DNA from: Takakia lepidozioides
Lineage: Eukaryota; Streptophyta; Takakiopsida; Takakiales; Takakiaceae
Reading direction: 5' to 3'
NCBI GenBank assembly: GCA_030704615.1
Contig: CM060731.1
Coordinates: forward strand, 82,068,756 to 82,132,755
Length of the DNA stretch: 64,000 bases
Part shown: positions 34,747 through 46,690 of the stretch, piece by piece
How positions within the stretch are numbered: position 1 is the first letter of the stretch
Layout: each line of letters starts with the position of its first letter
Translations under genes and position numbers: made by a program
Notes under the pieces: model-generated
What the model saw: only the letters and a program-made list of their open reading frames with translations
The model's database searches: none
Told to the model about the DNA's origin: nothing

Positions 34747-34995
34747 CTATGAGCAGCCTTCAAAATCCTGTTCATTCATTCCCACAATAGCCTCTAAATT
34801 GACATGGACCTGAACAACCCCATCCACACCGTACACACTACCAATTATGTACACTTGAAGAGCACAATGACTAGCCGCATTGCAAACATTGCAGTAGAAG
34901 AGCCCATCGTCTTGACGTGCTATGTTTTCAAGCCCGCAAGCATCACAGACACGCTTAAAAGGCGAGTTGAAGGTGACTTGATATGGAAAATCCAT
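34747..34995 (-). pseudogene. RRN7/TAF1B-type zinc ribbon fragment
   Basis: An 82-codon frame begins MDFPYQVTFNSPFKRVCDAC and continues GLENIARQDDGLFYCNVCN: a CxxC...CxxC ribbon with the DDGxFYC signature of the RRN7-type zinc finger found in TAF1B/Rrn7, RNA polymerase I initiation factors. The sequence after the ribbon (ALQVYIIGSVYGVDGVVQVH) is not clearly TAF1B-like. The rest of such a gene is not found, so I read it as an exon fragment. The alternative, a zinc-binding end of a transposon protein belonging with the DUF7869 ORF, is open. Confidence 0.5.
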
Positions 34996-35397
34996 GTGAC
35001 CTGAAAATCAGCAAAGAAAAAAGATTAAACCTACATAATAGACATGAAAGAATACGGAAAGGAAGGAAGAACATAGAGAAAAATAAGATTTTACTTGAGT
35101 TGCTATTCCATGGCCTCCATGAGCTGTATCAGCATTGATTCTTGGACCAATTTGTTTTCGGCCAGAATCCCTCAAGAAACTGAATATGGTCAGGAGCTTC
35201 TGGAATTGTCTTATCCAGCTCAGCGAGAATGTTTCCCCAGTACTGGTCGTATTGTTCCATTCGACCTTTGTAATGATCGTCAAGCATCATTCATTTCGTC
35301 CAAAAATCCCTGTATTTTTTTATTTCATTCTTAATAAATGACTGTTTTTCGAAGGAGTCGTCCCCAACTCCCCAGATAGGTCTCCTTGGAACGGCGT

Positions 35398-36528
35398 CTA
35401 GGTCTCCTTTAGGGAGCTTCGAAGTCCCGTCAGGATTGGACTTCCAATCTTCACGCTATTGTTTGTTGGAACCCAATCCGAATCAGTAGCGGACTTCTTG
35501 TACTTCATGACGGGCCAGCCCTCCGCATCCTTAAAAAAACGGAAGACATGCATCTCCGAAATCCCGACCAACGCCTCATTTCCATCCAGAATACAGCCCT
35601 TGACAAAATTCTTGAAGTCGGGAACCTCCTGAATAATCTGTGGAATGAACTGCAGATCTTGCGAGGTCATAAAAGACCTCATCAAATCTGAAAGAATGTA
35701 GGTGCTTCGTTCCTTCAGCTTCTTCGAAAGGTAGCTGAAGAACCCGTCGATGTCCTCATGGGTGTGTCCGACCATTAGGAACCCTAGCTGGATTTCTTCA
35801 AAAACATCTTTGGCGGTCAGGAAGGATAGAAAAGCAAGCATCCATCTGTTCTTATTGTCCTTCGCAAAGTTGTCCATTTGCAAGTACAGTCTTATCGGAA
35901 GTGGACGAGCACCACGTTTGTCTTCCGGCCTGCAGGGTTTAAGAGTATCCAAACATCTCGATTTACCTCTTAAAAGTGATTCGAAGAACTCGTTTTGAAG
36001 TCGGTAATCGAAAATGTTCCTGGACTCGCGACAGGTTGGCTTCTCCAGCTGGCGCAGGCAACGTGCCAAAGAACCAATTGTAAAGTTTGAATTTCCCTTC
36101 CATAACTCAAGAGAATACTGACCGTAAGCTCCATCACCGTGTCCGTGCGTGACCATTCCCGTTAGTGAAACTGGAAGCTGACCCAATCCAGAAATCATCT
36201 TATTTGGAGTCTGTAGCCTTGGAATAGCTGTTTTCCTATGATCCATTTTGTCGTGAATAATACAGAGAAACTCCTCCGGAATCATAATAGACTCATTCCT
36301 CCAGCTATAGTACAGTCTTCTGCACGACTCTTGGTGCCTCAAATGTTTATCAAGCGCTCGTTTGTGTGTCACATGTTCCGCACTTCTCTTGACAGACTTT
36401 CTGATCAGGTCCTTGAACATCTCACACTCCGTGCACTTCGCAAATGCACTCCCAGTTTTACGAACCTCCACGTTAGGAAAAATCCGACTCCGGATGCGGC
36501 TATTAGCCAACTTCGAGACTCCTTCCAA
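35398..36528 (-). CDS. DUF7869-type transposase-like protein, 376 codons open
   Basis: This is the longest clean frame of the window's middle part. It contains a basic, cysteine/histidine-bearing N-terminal half (FAKCTECEMFKDLIRKS, RHQESCRRLYYSW), then LYLQMDNFAKDNKNRWMLAF and LGFLMVGHTHEDIDGFFSYL. The QxDN...KNR and VGHTHEDID motifs are shared by a family (DUF7869) spread through invertebrates, algae and seed-free plants; the spaced acidic residues suggest an RNase-H-like transposase core, which is inference. Family proteins are usually longer, so the N-terminus is probably missing or lies in upstream exons I cannot place. The absence of stops in 1.1 kb, among decayed elements, suggests recent arrival or constraint. 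Start uncertain; position 36528 is just the first ATG. Confidence 0.65.
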   Translation of the reverse strand: MEGVSKLANSRIRSRIFPNVEVRKTGSAFAKCTECEMFKDLIRKSVKRSAEHVTHKRALDKHLRHQESCRRLYYSWRNESIMIPEEFLCIIHDKMDHRKTAIPRLQTPNKMISGLGQLPVSLTGMVTHGHGDGAYGQYSLELWKGNSNFTIGSLARCLRQLEKPTCRESRNIFDYRLQNEFFESLLRGKSRCLDTLKPCRPEDKRGARPLPIRLYLQMDNFAKDNKNRWMLAFLSFLTAKDVFEEIQLGFLMVGHTHEDIDGFFSYLSKKLKERSTYILSDLMRSFMTSQDLQFIPQIIQEVPDFKNFVKGCILDGNEALVGISEMHVFRFFKDAEGWPVMKYKKSATDSDWVPTNNSVKIGSPILTGLRSSLKET

Positions 36529-36619
36529 CCCGAAAAGTCTGTTGGTCTGTTACAATAAGGCAGGGTCAGGAAAGGAACGTCCACTGGACAGTGGAGGTTC
36601 ATGAAGCTAGAACCACAGT

Positions 36620-39091
36620 CGAAAGAGCCCCTCTGTGGACAAAATCAAGTCCATTTCTTGTTTCCAACTCTCCATAGTAATCTAGTGTTATCCTTCCAGT
36701 TGGTGACCAGAATGACATAGTTTAATTTAGTCTAATATAGTAATCAGAGTTTACTAGGGTCTCACATTTGATATGCAGATGTTGATTTTCCACTTCCTTT
36801 GTATGTAGTTTATACCAATGTCTCTTGTGTACCTCGCTTCTGGAGTGGGGAAGTGATGAGAGGGAGGCTGAGGAGGGAGATAATATCAGGGAGTTATTGA
36901 TCTGAAAGAATAAACGAGGAAATCTAGGTCGGCTTACTGCCCTTTATAGTTCGGAGAAGCAGAACAATGCAGCTATCTTTTAATGTTAGGTGAAAATAAA
37001 GAGTTGTTGAGTTAGGTGAATAAAGGGCCCCGGGTTTGAAGTTGGTGTGAAGATTAGAATCAAAACCCCACGAGCACTCTCAGGCCGCTTGGCTGGCTGG
37101 TCACTTACTCTTAATAGTCGTTGATTACATTAGCGAGAACCGGACAAAGTGTTATCATAAGCCTATTGGTCGAGACCATGCTTGTTGGCCCTGGTATGGA
37201 AGATATCTTGATCCTCGTGTTTGGATCCCACAACAAAAGGAACTTGATTACCTTGGTACGCACGTAGATCCCACTGTTTTGTTGTTTGTTCAGAATTTGA
37301 TTTTCCAATTCTTTTGCATGTGCATTTGCACTCTTACCTCAACAAATTCATATGCAAAACTTCCACTTTGGGCCTAACATTTGTCATTTCAACCGCGTGT
37401 TCCCAGTTACATTCAAGGAACGAATTCTAAAAGCGGAACAAGAGCTGCGTGATTGGGAAGAATGGCGGGCGTGTCGGAAGGCTTCAAGGGCATCAAGTAG
37501 AGTTGGCAGTAACATTTCAGATGACAATGTCAGCCGGTTTTACCTTCCTGAAAGTATCTCCGTTTCCTCTGGTGCGGAGACCGTTGCAAGTGGCTGTGGT
37601 AACCGGAGGCGTCTTCGGACACATGCCTTGACTGCGAGCCGTTTGGGAGGAGGCTTCGTATTATTAATGAGTTAGTATAAGCTGTAACGGTTTTATGGCT
37701 TCAGAATCTATGGCTTGTATGGCATTAAGTCCATGAACGGATGAACGGTTAACGTTCATTTTTCTGTTGGTCCATTGCCTTGAATGATATAATCTCAAAT
37801 AAAATATGAATGTTTCATATCATCAATTAGGTCCCGACAGACTCGTTTTTCCATGTTGTCATCTTCATCATATGCCATCATTGTTTCATATTTGATTCTG
37901 CCATTGTTCCATGTTTGTTTGTGTATGTCATTTTGGATATCGGAGCTCTCATCATTGTTTGATTCGTTGTTATATAGTGCACAAATAGTCAAATAATCGA
38001 AGGGAGGATCATCCACATTGAATCAGAAAAATATTCCAGGAAAGAAATTGAAGAATGGAGATTTCAAACCTCGTTGGACTCGTCTCGTATTCGCTTCCAG
38101 TTCATTTTAGGTGGTAAGACCTCAAAATATCGCTCCTTCCCTCCCCAATGCATCTTGTCTATGGGGCATGAGGTCAGTATTTCCGTTGACAATGGACATA
38201 ATGTTACCCTCTGCCTGAAGCGTCCTTGGGCATGGCCTCTTCACTCCACGGTTCCCATGGAGACTTGACAACCAGGTCAAGGCACAACAAATATAAAAAC
38301 CGTTTAGGAATGTGATTATATATATATATATGTATATATATAGTTTGGTAGTTTGTTTTGTTTTGTTTGTTTTGTAGTGTCCTTGAGATCTCCCAAACCG
38401 CAAGGCCTCTGCCTAGGGTCTTGCTACCGCTGGAAAGCCTAGGCTCGATGAGGAGGGTGCATCGAGACAGTTTCATAATTATTGGACAAGTGGTGTGGGA
38501 GATGTTGTAGCTCAAGCGTTTTCCGTCACTGGAAATTCATGAGAAATAGCAAGTTGGATTTTTCTCGAATATTGGCCCTTCATTTGTCCTTCGGTATACA
38601 TGGTAAATATAAATATGTATATACTTTGTAAAATGATGGTACAATATGTTCTCAACGGCACAGGCCGCACTAGAGGGGATGGGAGCCCTCACATTATTGA
38701 TAAGGGAAAAAATAAGATCATATGGGACAAAAAAACAAACACACCGGCATAGTGAAGGACTAACCCAAAGACAATAGCAAAGAGAGAAACCATACAATTG
38801 GATGAGAAGCGATCCCACGGGATGAGATTTAGAAGCCTATGGGGCCATAGCGATGGGCAAGGACTCAAGTCCTGCGCACATGACAAAAAACGGGGCTGAT
38901 CGGCTCGAAAAGTGGGCTGATCCGCCCCTGACACCGCTTCCCCGCGCGGATAGCGATATTTGCCCAGTGCGATCGCTCAGCCACAAAGCTGATCCGCCGG
39001 ATAAAAGTAGATGAAAGAAAATAACCTTTTAGATGAAAAACAAAGTTATTTATCATGTTAAAACAAATGTTAGCTTCATTTTTGCCGTGTA
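36620..39091. other. Intergenic, no recognised gene
   Basis: No convincing gene on either strand. The plus-strand frame 37352-37675 has a coding-like acidic/basic stretch (KAEQELRDWEEWRACRKASR) but no partner exons or family. A TA microsatellite lies at 38315-38342. The sequence around 38880-38950 repeats the phrase GGGCTGATCNGC several times. Confidence 0.35.
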
Positions 39092-39658
39092 TGTCACGGA
39101 CGAGAACATGACTGAACACAAACAAGAGATCAGACTAGAGGTACAAGACTAGACAAGAAGTCAAGGTCAGCGTGGCCGAATGCACGATGAGTAAATAGAA
39201 ATCAAGACGATTTTTATAACAACGAACAAGAGTACAAGATATTGGAATACGACTTGAATACTAGAATGCTGGAAACTGGACTGGAGTACTGGAAACTGGA
39301 AACAAGAGGAGCTTGAACTGGTGTTGGCGAGACTGAAGAGTGTTCAGTCTCGCCTCCTATATATACTGGCTACTAAGAAGCTTCCCTAATAAGCTTCTCT
39401 TATGGAGGTTTTTTGCTGGAGAAGTTTCCAAGATTAAACAAATGTTTCTTGATGGAGAAGTTTCCTTAAACAAATGAGGTATCTTGATGTAAAAGTTTCA
39501 TCTAAAGGAAGCTTCCTGAGCAGTTTCCCAAGTTAATCTTGGTAATTTGATAAACTCCCGGTAACTTGGTAAGTAATGGTAAATCATGGTAAGTCATGGT
39601 AACTTGATAACTTCTGGTATTTACTCTTGGTAAGTTCATCTGGGCTATGTCCGTGACA
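39092..39658 (-). repeat. 3' LTR of the chromovirus
   Basis: 567 bp, TG...CA ends with a 10-bp terminal inverted repeat (TGTCACGGAC/GTCCGTGACA). It contains tandem words such as TGGAAACTGGA and GGTAA(C/G)TT/TCATGGTAA. It differs from the 5' LTR by scattered substitutions and missing repeat units. Confidence 0.95.
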
Positions 39659-39719
39659 TCACCCCCTCATGTAGCGCCGAGTTCCTCGAGGAGCGGTAAA
39701 ATCTTGGACTTGCTTAGAA

Positions 39720-40890
39720 TTGGAGAAAATCCAAAATCCGGCGAATGATATTTGCCAAGTATTCGGCTCTTCGTTATTGACTCAAATGATTTATAGGTCC
39801 ATGCAACCATCGATAATATCCAACACCTTGAACTTGGGATCACGCAGTGATTTGAGCATTCTGATTTTCGAAGCTGCCTTCAAACATGATTTCGTTACCC
39901 TCTGGGTCCGAAGCCTCAACCTCCAACATAATTATCAGACTTCAAATAGGCTCCACTTGCCGTCGTACGGGGTCCAGACGAGGAAGTACGCGTCGCATTG
40001 GTGGCCCATCGTCTCGAGAGCGTCGGCGTGATGTTGAAGGTCGTGGGAGTCGGAACGGCTGATCTGGTAGCTGGGTAAGCGACAACTCCAATGTATCTGG
40101 TTCCTGTGACTTCATATTGCCAATACAAGATGCAAGAGTGCTGGAAGTGTAACTATATATACTGATGTGTGGTGCTCCTCCCTCCTTAGCGTGTATCAGG
40201 TACATCGAACCCAACCGTTGATACCACAATGTATACTGCAGGAATTGTCAAGCTTGACTGGGGTTGAGCACACTACAAGGACTGTGGGTGGTGACTACCT
40301 GGACTGCCTAAGGCAATCGACTTTGTGGGAAGAGAATGTCCTCAGGAACATGAATGACAATGCTGCTGCCTTGGCACCCCGCACAAAACTGGAGATGCAG
40401 CAGAGAGCAATTCAACAACTCTTTGCGAAAGAGCCAGTAAAGCCAACAACCCCCGGTAAGAATAAAAGGGGGGACAAAGGTAAGCAGGCTACGTAGGCTG
40501 GCGGGTCAAGTGCTGGTGGAAGCTCTGATCCTGCTACTGTGGCAGTGCCAGATGCCCGTACTCAGATGGTGGATGCGGAGGGCGACCAAAACCTGCCTGA
40601 AGGAAGTCAGAAGAAGTCCCACAAACAAAAGAAGCGCCCTTACGAGGCCCGGCTATGCGTCTCCAGGGTAGTGGGCCCGCACTTCCAGAAGAAATGTGTT
40701 TGTCAGAGCTTCATCAATATGATGGAGTCACATAATTCCACCTTCGTAGGCACTAAGTCTCTTACATGGGACCATCTGTGCTCATTTCTGGCACTGGTAA
40801 TTCCACACCTCATAACTTTTCATGTTTTCTGCAGACCTTTTGTGGAGTCTTCATCTTAAAGCTAACTTGGCTGACCTCATCATTGTGACG
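39720..40890 (+). other. Foreign 1.2-kb segment between chromodomain and 3' LTR
   Basis: After the chromodomain stop (about 40898, minus strand) a chromovirus normally reaches its polypurine tract quickly. Here about 1.2 kb intervene, and the coding-like reading is on the opposite (plus) strand: 40167-40496 (LWEENVLRNMNDNAAALAPR, EMQQRAIQQLFAKEP, lysine-rich end) continuing after a stop into 40500-40860 (GSQKKSHKQKKRPYEARLCV). The family is not recognised. It may be a nested insertion or a captured host gene piece. Confidence 0.4.
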
Positions 40891-40897
40891 TCTTATT

Positions 40898-43800
40898 GAC
40901 GTGTAGGTCGGGGCTTAGCTGGATATCGTTGATGAAACTCTTGGACTTTGTCAGATGAAGTGGCGAGGTTGGATGAAGGTTCACACGTTCGTTCGCTGAT
41001 GTCGTAACATTTCCAATGTACGAAATACTCAAGACATTTCTACTTGATGCGAGAGTCTAAGACTTCGTCGACTTCATACTCAATTTCCTGATTGATCTCG
41101 ATTGGTGGATGTGGTACGGAGACTCTCTCTGGAATATTCGATAAATGATACAACTCCAATAATGAAACATGAAAGACTAGATGGATGCGCATATTTTGTG
41201 GGAGTTCAAGCCGAAAACTGACCGGATTTATTTGTCGAATAATTTTGAATGGTCCCAGGCGTTGATAATCCAACTTTCTTGATGGTCGCGAGGTTTGTAT
41301 GTCTCGTCGAAGAAGCCACACACGATCTCCGACCTTGAACTGGGGTTGGAATTGACGACGTTGATTTGCATACTCTTTGTATTGTTTTTGAGCTTCTGCG
41401 AGGTGGAATATAAGCTCTTACATAGCAAGATGAGTAGCAAGGTTTTTTGCAGCAGGGTTTTCAATAGTCCTCAAGTGGAAAGGGTTTGTTCGAGGATGAT
41501 GAACATAATTGGAGAAAAATGGAGTTTGCTTGGTCAAAGAATGTATAGTGTTGTTGTAGGCAAACTCAGCCAATGACAGAAGGTCCGTCCAATTATCTTG
41601 GTGATAATTTATCGTACAACGAAGATACTGTTCCAAAATTTGGTTTACACGTTCGGTTTGACCATCAGTCTGTGGATGATTAGCTGTAGAGAGGTTGATC
41701 TTAGTATCCAATATGTGAAATAATCCTCTCCAGAAATTTGATATGAACTGTGGTCCTCGATCAGATACGATGTCCTTCGGAAATCCATGAATGCGGTAGA
41801 TATTGTTTAGGAAGAGTCTTGCAGTTTCCTCGCCGATAACTGTCTTATTACATGGAATGAAATGTGTCATCTTCGTAAAACGATCTATAATAACAAGGAT
41901 TGAATCGGTGGTCTTGGAAATTGGAAGGTTCGTAATAAAGTCCATAGACACGGACGGCCATGGACCCTTGGGAATGGGTAATGGTTGAAGAAGGTCGTAA
42001 GGTCGATGTCGTGATCCCTTCGCTCTAGCACACGTGTCGCAAGATTTTATAAATTCTTTCACGAGTTTCCACATTTGTGGCCACCAATAGTCCCTGGATA
42101 TCAATTCCATTGTTTTGTTGAAGCCGAAATGTCCTGCCGCCGGAAGATCATGACATGTTTGAAGAATTCGAAGTCGTATAGATCCTGGAGGTACATAGAG
42201 AAGTCCCTTGAAATAAAGTAAGCCATCTTTGAATTCGAAGTCGTTTGTAACATGCGGGTTGTCTCGATATCGATTTAGTTGACTTCGTAGTGTCGTGGCA
42301 AATTGGTCGCTCTTCAGTGCTTCCTAGATCTTCTTTATGATCTCTGCATCGTCATAGGTGGACATAGATAACATATTCACTTGGGAGATTTGCTGGTTTC
42401 AAGATGATGGATTTCTGTTGGTCAAAAACTGCATCTCCTTCTTTTGGCGCAAGATACGATCGTCGAGAAAGAGCATCTGGTTTTCCTTGAAGATGTCCGG
42501 GATGGTAGGTAATAATAAAATCAAACCTTGCTAGTGACATACTCTATCTCGCTTGACGTCAATTCAAAACACGATCACTCATGAAATACTCGAGGTTTTT
42601 GTGATCGGTATAGACTGTGACTTGATGTTTAGCTCTCTTCAATAGATGACGCCACTCCTCAAAAACATCAATAATCGCTAGAAGTTCTTTGTCATGGATT
42701 TCATAATTGATCTCCGCAGCGGAAAATTTGTGAGAACGAAAACCAACAGGTGGAGTCGGCCATCTATATCGTATTGAGAGAGTACCGCTCCAAGTGCAAA
42801 GTCCGATGCATCTGCTTCCAAAAAGAATGGTTTAGATGGGTCTGCATGTATCAGTAATGGAGCCGTTGTGAATGCATGCTTCAGCCTTTCAAATGCTTGG
42901 TCAGCCTTCTTGTTCCATACAAATTTGTCATTCTTTGTGAGTCGTGTCAATGGTGCAGCAATTTTGGAGTAGTTCTTGATGAAGATTCTATAGAAATTTG
43001 CAAATCCTAGAAAACATTGTACATCTCGAACCGAAGTTCGTTTAATCCACTCGATGATGGTTTATATTTTCTTCTAATCCATAAATACTCTTTTATCGAA
43101 AATAATGTAGCCCAAAAATTCGACTTCAGATTGGTGGAAAAGACATTTTTCCAACTTGACATATAGTCATTTTTCCCTCAATTTATCAATGACAAGGTGT
43201 ACATGGCGACCATGTTCTTCTTCATTCTGTGAAAATATCAAAATGTCGTCCAAATAGATGACTACAAAATCATCTAAAAATTCTCAAAAGATGTCATTCA
43301 TCATGTGTTGAAAAATTGCTGGAGCATTTGTAAGACCGAAAGCCATAACACTGTATTTGAAATGTTCGTACTTTGTGCGAAAAGCAATCTTCCATTCGTC
43401 TCCTTCTTTTATTCGTACAAGATTGTAAGCTCATCTCAAGTCGATCTTTGTGAAAAAATTTGCTCGTCCAAGTTGTTCGAGGAGTCCGAAAATCAGCGGT
43501 AGTGGGTAACGATTTTTTATAGTGACTTTGTTGAGCTCACGATAGTCCACACACATGCGTAACGATCCGTCCTTCTTCTTCACAAATAAGATAGGTGCTC
43601 CCGCGGGTGATTTCGAATGTTGAATGAAATTCTTTGATAAATTTTCATCAATGGCAACATGTCTGCATTTTTCTTCTCGAAGACATCCTTGAAATCTTGA
43701 TATTGAGCGGGTAATGTAGAAGTACCTTGGTCTGTTGTGGTTTTGATCAGAGTAGCATAAAGTGCAAATGTCGCGTCTTTCTTCGTAGCTCTCATGAAGG

Positions 43801-44479
43801 CTCTAGCTCCAAGAAACAGAGGTTGAATACCTTTGGTACTTTTGCATTTTTGTCTTGCCGAAATTTTTCGTGATCGCCAGTCGATGTCAGGATTATGAAG
43901 TACAAACCAGGGAAGTCCAAGGATCACAAGATTCGATGGAGACTGGATGACATTGAAAACAATCTGTGATGCTTGATTTCTAAGCTTCACTTCAAGGGGT
44001 CGAGTTTCATGGTCAATATTTCCTGATGCTAACGGTCGTCCATCGACGACTTCAACAGGAGCCGAAAATTTCTTTCTTACGAGCGTTAAATTGTGTTGTT
44101 TCGCAAAGTCTTTGTCAATAAAATACGCTGAAGCGCCCGAGTCCAAAAGTGTTTCTACGGAGATATCTCAATTTTGCATCCTGATCTTTACTGGAACTGT
44201 GAAACAAGGTACAGGGTTTGGAGGTAGAAATAGACAATTTTTTTGGTGAGGAATTTGGGGTGTCCAGCCGCATGGTCCCTACTGTAACTGGACATCTTCG
44301 TTTTCCGACCTCCTCGTATCGAACACTTGAGTTGTGCCCCGAGCTTTGAATCTTCTCTTGTTGGGGCAGTTTAATGCTATGTGATCATCTTCTCCGCAAT
44401 AAAGGCATAATCCATTCGAGCGCCGTCTTTGTTTTTTTTGTGGTGTCAATGGCTTGAATCGGATAGCATCAATCTGCAT
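40898..44479 (-). pseudogene. Chromovirus pol (protease, RT, RNase H, integrase, chromodomain)
   Basis: In minus-strand order: zinc knuckle CLYCGEDDHIALNCP (44279-44479); protease with MDSGASAYFID at 44146; RT with [20 protein letters not shown] near 43280-43220; RNase H with [16 protein letters not shown] (about 42830); integrase 42110-41418 with all three catalytic positions (SMDFITNLP, VSDRGPQF, TDGQTERVNQ); then a chromodomain, EIEYEVDEVLDSRIK-stop-KCLEYFVHWKCYD near 41045. In-frame stops occur in RT (for example LREK-stop-LYVKLEKC), between RT and RNase H, and in the chromodomain. The element therefore needs trans help or is dead. Catalytic residues are otherwise intact. Confidence 0.9.
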
Positions 44480-44497
44480 AGGATCATTACCGGATGT

Positions 44498-45340
44498 CTA
44501 ATGGATCGTTGTGTTTGGTGCCGTAGTAGCAGCGGCATGGTGCGTCGTCGACCATCCAGATCGCTGTCTTTCGAACAAACGATTATCGCATGCAATGACT
44601 TGGGTGATGAATTCGCTCAGTGTACTCACGTTTGACATTGTCAGCAACAAATCCTCTTTTAGGACACATTGAAACTGACTAATGAGGCTCTTCTCATTCC
44701 AGTCGAGGTCGCACGCAAGTAGTCGAAATTCAGCAGCATAAACGGAAGCTGGACGTGCTCCTTGTCGAAGATTTCGCATCTTTGTCTCTGCAACTCTCTA
44801 TCTATCATTCTCTCCAAACGTTGCAGTGAACTCGGACATGAACGCTTCAAAATTGTATAGTAAATGCGAAATTTTCTCTAATAGCGGTGCAAACCAAGAT
44901 AGGGTAGTGCCGGATAGAAGGGTGCCCACAAATCCTACTTGAATACCTTCATCAGGGTAGCATTGTGGATGTAGTCATAGAAACAATCGTACTTGTTGAA
45001 TAAAACCGCGAAATCTTGATTTTGTTCCATTAAAATTTTCGGGCGTGCTGACCTTTGATTCCCTTGTAACCTGTTGAAGATTTGGAGGAACCGTTGCAGT
45101 AGGATTTGTTGTAGTAGAGACTCGTAAGGTTGAAGATCCATTGTTCGACTCCTTCAACTTTGAAATTTGTTGTTGCAAATTGTTAAGAGCGTTGTCAAGA
45201 TCTTGAGACTAATCAACTTGTAGTTGGGCAGTAGAGGCACGAAGTTCTTGCATCTGGAGCTGAAGACTCTGCAATGTGGCGACCATTTCCGCAAATGTGC
45301 CTTCCATCTTAACTAACTGAGGAACAAACTTTAGTCTCGC
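44498..45340 (-). pseudogene. Chromovirus gag
   Basis: Minus-strand frames 45178-44935 and 44850-44498 hold the Gag region. There is a coiled-coil-like N-terminal part with Gln/Ser/Thr-rich linker (45178-44975) and a capsid-like part (RQGARPASVYAAEFRLLACD, LDWNEKSLISQFQCVLKEDL). Frame changes separate the pieces. Confidence 0.7.
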
Positions 45341-45345
45341 CAAAC

Positions 45346-45964
45346 TGTCACGGACGAGAACATGACTAAACACAAACAAGAGATCAGACTAGAGGTACAA
45401 GACTAGACAAGAAGTCAAGGTCGGCGTGGCCGAATGCACGATGAGTAAATATGAATCAAGACGATTTTTATAACAACGAACAAGAGTACAAGATATTGGA
45501 ACACGACTTGAATACTAGAATGCTGGAAACTGGACTGGAGTACCAGATACTGGAAACTGGGCTAGAATACTGGGAACTGGACTGGAGTACTGGAAACTGG
45601 AAACAAGAGTAGCTTGAACTGGTGTTGGCGAGACTGAAGAGTGTCCAATTTCGCCTCCTATATATACTGACTACTAGGAAGCTTCTCCTATGGAGGTTTC
45701 TGGCTGGAGAAGTTTCCAAGATTAAACAAAGGTTTCTTGATGGAGAAGCTTCCTTAAACCAATGAGGTATCTTGATGTAGAAGTTTCATCCAAAGGAAGC
45801 TTTTTGAGCAGTTTCCCAAGTTACTCTTGTTAATTTGGTAAACGCCCGGTAACTTGATAGATAATGGTAAATCACGGTAAGTCATGGTAACTTCCGGTAA
45901 CATGGTAACTTGATAACTTCTGGTATTTACTCATGGTAAGTTCCTCTGGGCTATGTCCGTGACA
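45346..45964 (-). repeat. 5' LTR of the chromovirus
   Basis: 619 bp with the same TGTCACGGAC/GTCCGTGACA ends as the 3' LTR. It is about 50 bp longer, mainly through extra copies of the ACTGGACTGGAGTACTGGAA-like word near 45530-45600. Divergence between the LTRs shows the insertion is not very recent. Confidence 0.95.
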
Positions 45965-46073
45965 GTGCACACATCATACTCAACAGTACGGAAGTGCACG
46001 AAGTGCACGAAGTACACGACATGAAAGCTTTCCTACCGTAAGCATGGAGAGGGAATCGATGTTATGATTACTT

Positions 46074-46690
46074 TTGGAAGGTCCTGAGAGCGATTGTTCA
46101 ATACAATGCAGTCAGTTGCCGGTGATTGCGGGTGTGAGAAGACCACTTCAGGTTGAAAAGAGGAGTGTTGCACGAGGTTGGACAAATGATACAACACTGT
46201 TGTTGCTAGATCTTTGGGAGGAGAAATACGGGGACCATGGGTGTGGACCTCTGCGAGCAAAAGACTGGACATACATTGTTGACAGATTGAATGCAGGGTT
46301 TCCAATGCGCCCCATCGTTTTTGGAAGCAATGTCGCGACAAGGTCGACAATCTTAAGGATGTGTATCGAGAAAAAAAGGAAAAATGTGATGCAATAGGTG
46401 CTCCTCCTTCCGAGTGGCCATGGTACGAAAATTTTGATGGCATTCTCGGAGGCACAACAAAGGTCAATGAGATCCCTGCAGGGTATTGACCAGGGAGTGC
46501 GCAACAATCCTCCCAAGACCATTGATGATGATGATACACAGTTTGATACATAGTCCAGCCCTCTACGACAGGCTCCTGTTTTTGATGGAGGCACTGCTTT
46601 TGTCACAACACCAGATGTGACGGCGGGAACCACACCCGGCGACCTTTCCGCTGCACCTGAACTCCTAAGACGGCAGCTTGCAAATTGCCA
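46074..46690 (+). pseudogene. Trihelix (MYB/SANT-like) DNA-binding protein fragment, frameshifted
   Basis: Reading: ARGWTNDTTLLLLDLWEEKY, then LRAKDWTYIVDRLNAGF; after a frame change at about 46320 it continues KQCRDKVDNLKDVYREKKEK and GAPPSEWPWYENFDGILGG. The spaced tryptophans and the KQCRDKVDNLKxxY helix are those of plant trihelix/MADF-type domains, found in transcription factors and in the second ORF of some DNA transposons. A second break follows after EIPAGY, with a Thr/Pro/Gly-rich tail (TPDVTAGTTPGDLSAAPELL) in another frame. It starts 110 bp from the chromovirus. Whether a host gene or transposon ORF is unclear. Confidence 0.7.

Larger units (their letters stand above)
39092..45964 (-). 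mobile_element. Ty3/Gypsy chromovirus LTR retrotransposon, decayed
   Basis: A full-length element with LTRs at both ends (TGTCACGGAC...GTCCGTGACA) and 5-bp target duplications GTGTA (39087-39091) and GTGCA (45965-45969), one mismatch. Minus-strand order: 5' LTR, gag with CCHC knuckle, protease, reverse transcriptase, RNase H, integrase, chromodomain, polypurine tract (ATGAGGGGGTGA directly before the 3' LTR), 3' LTR. The chromodomain places it in the chromovirus branch. Coding is broken by several stops. The primer-binding site next to the 5' LTR (TTTGGCGAGACTAAAG) does not match the initiator-Met tRNA site usual in plant Gypsy elements. Confidence 0.95.
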
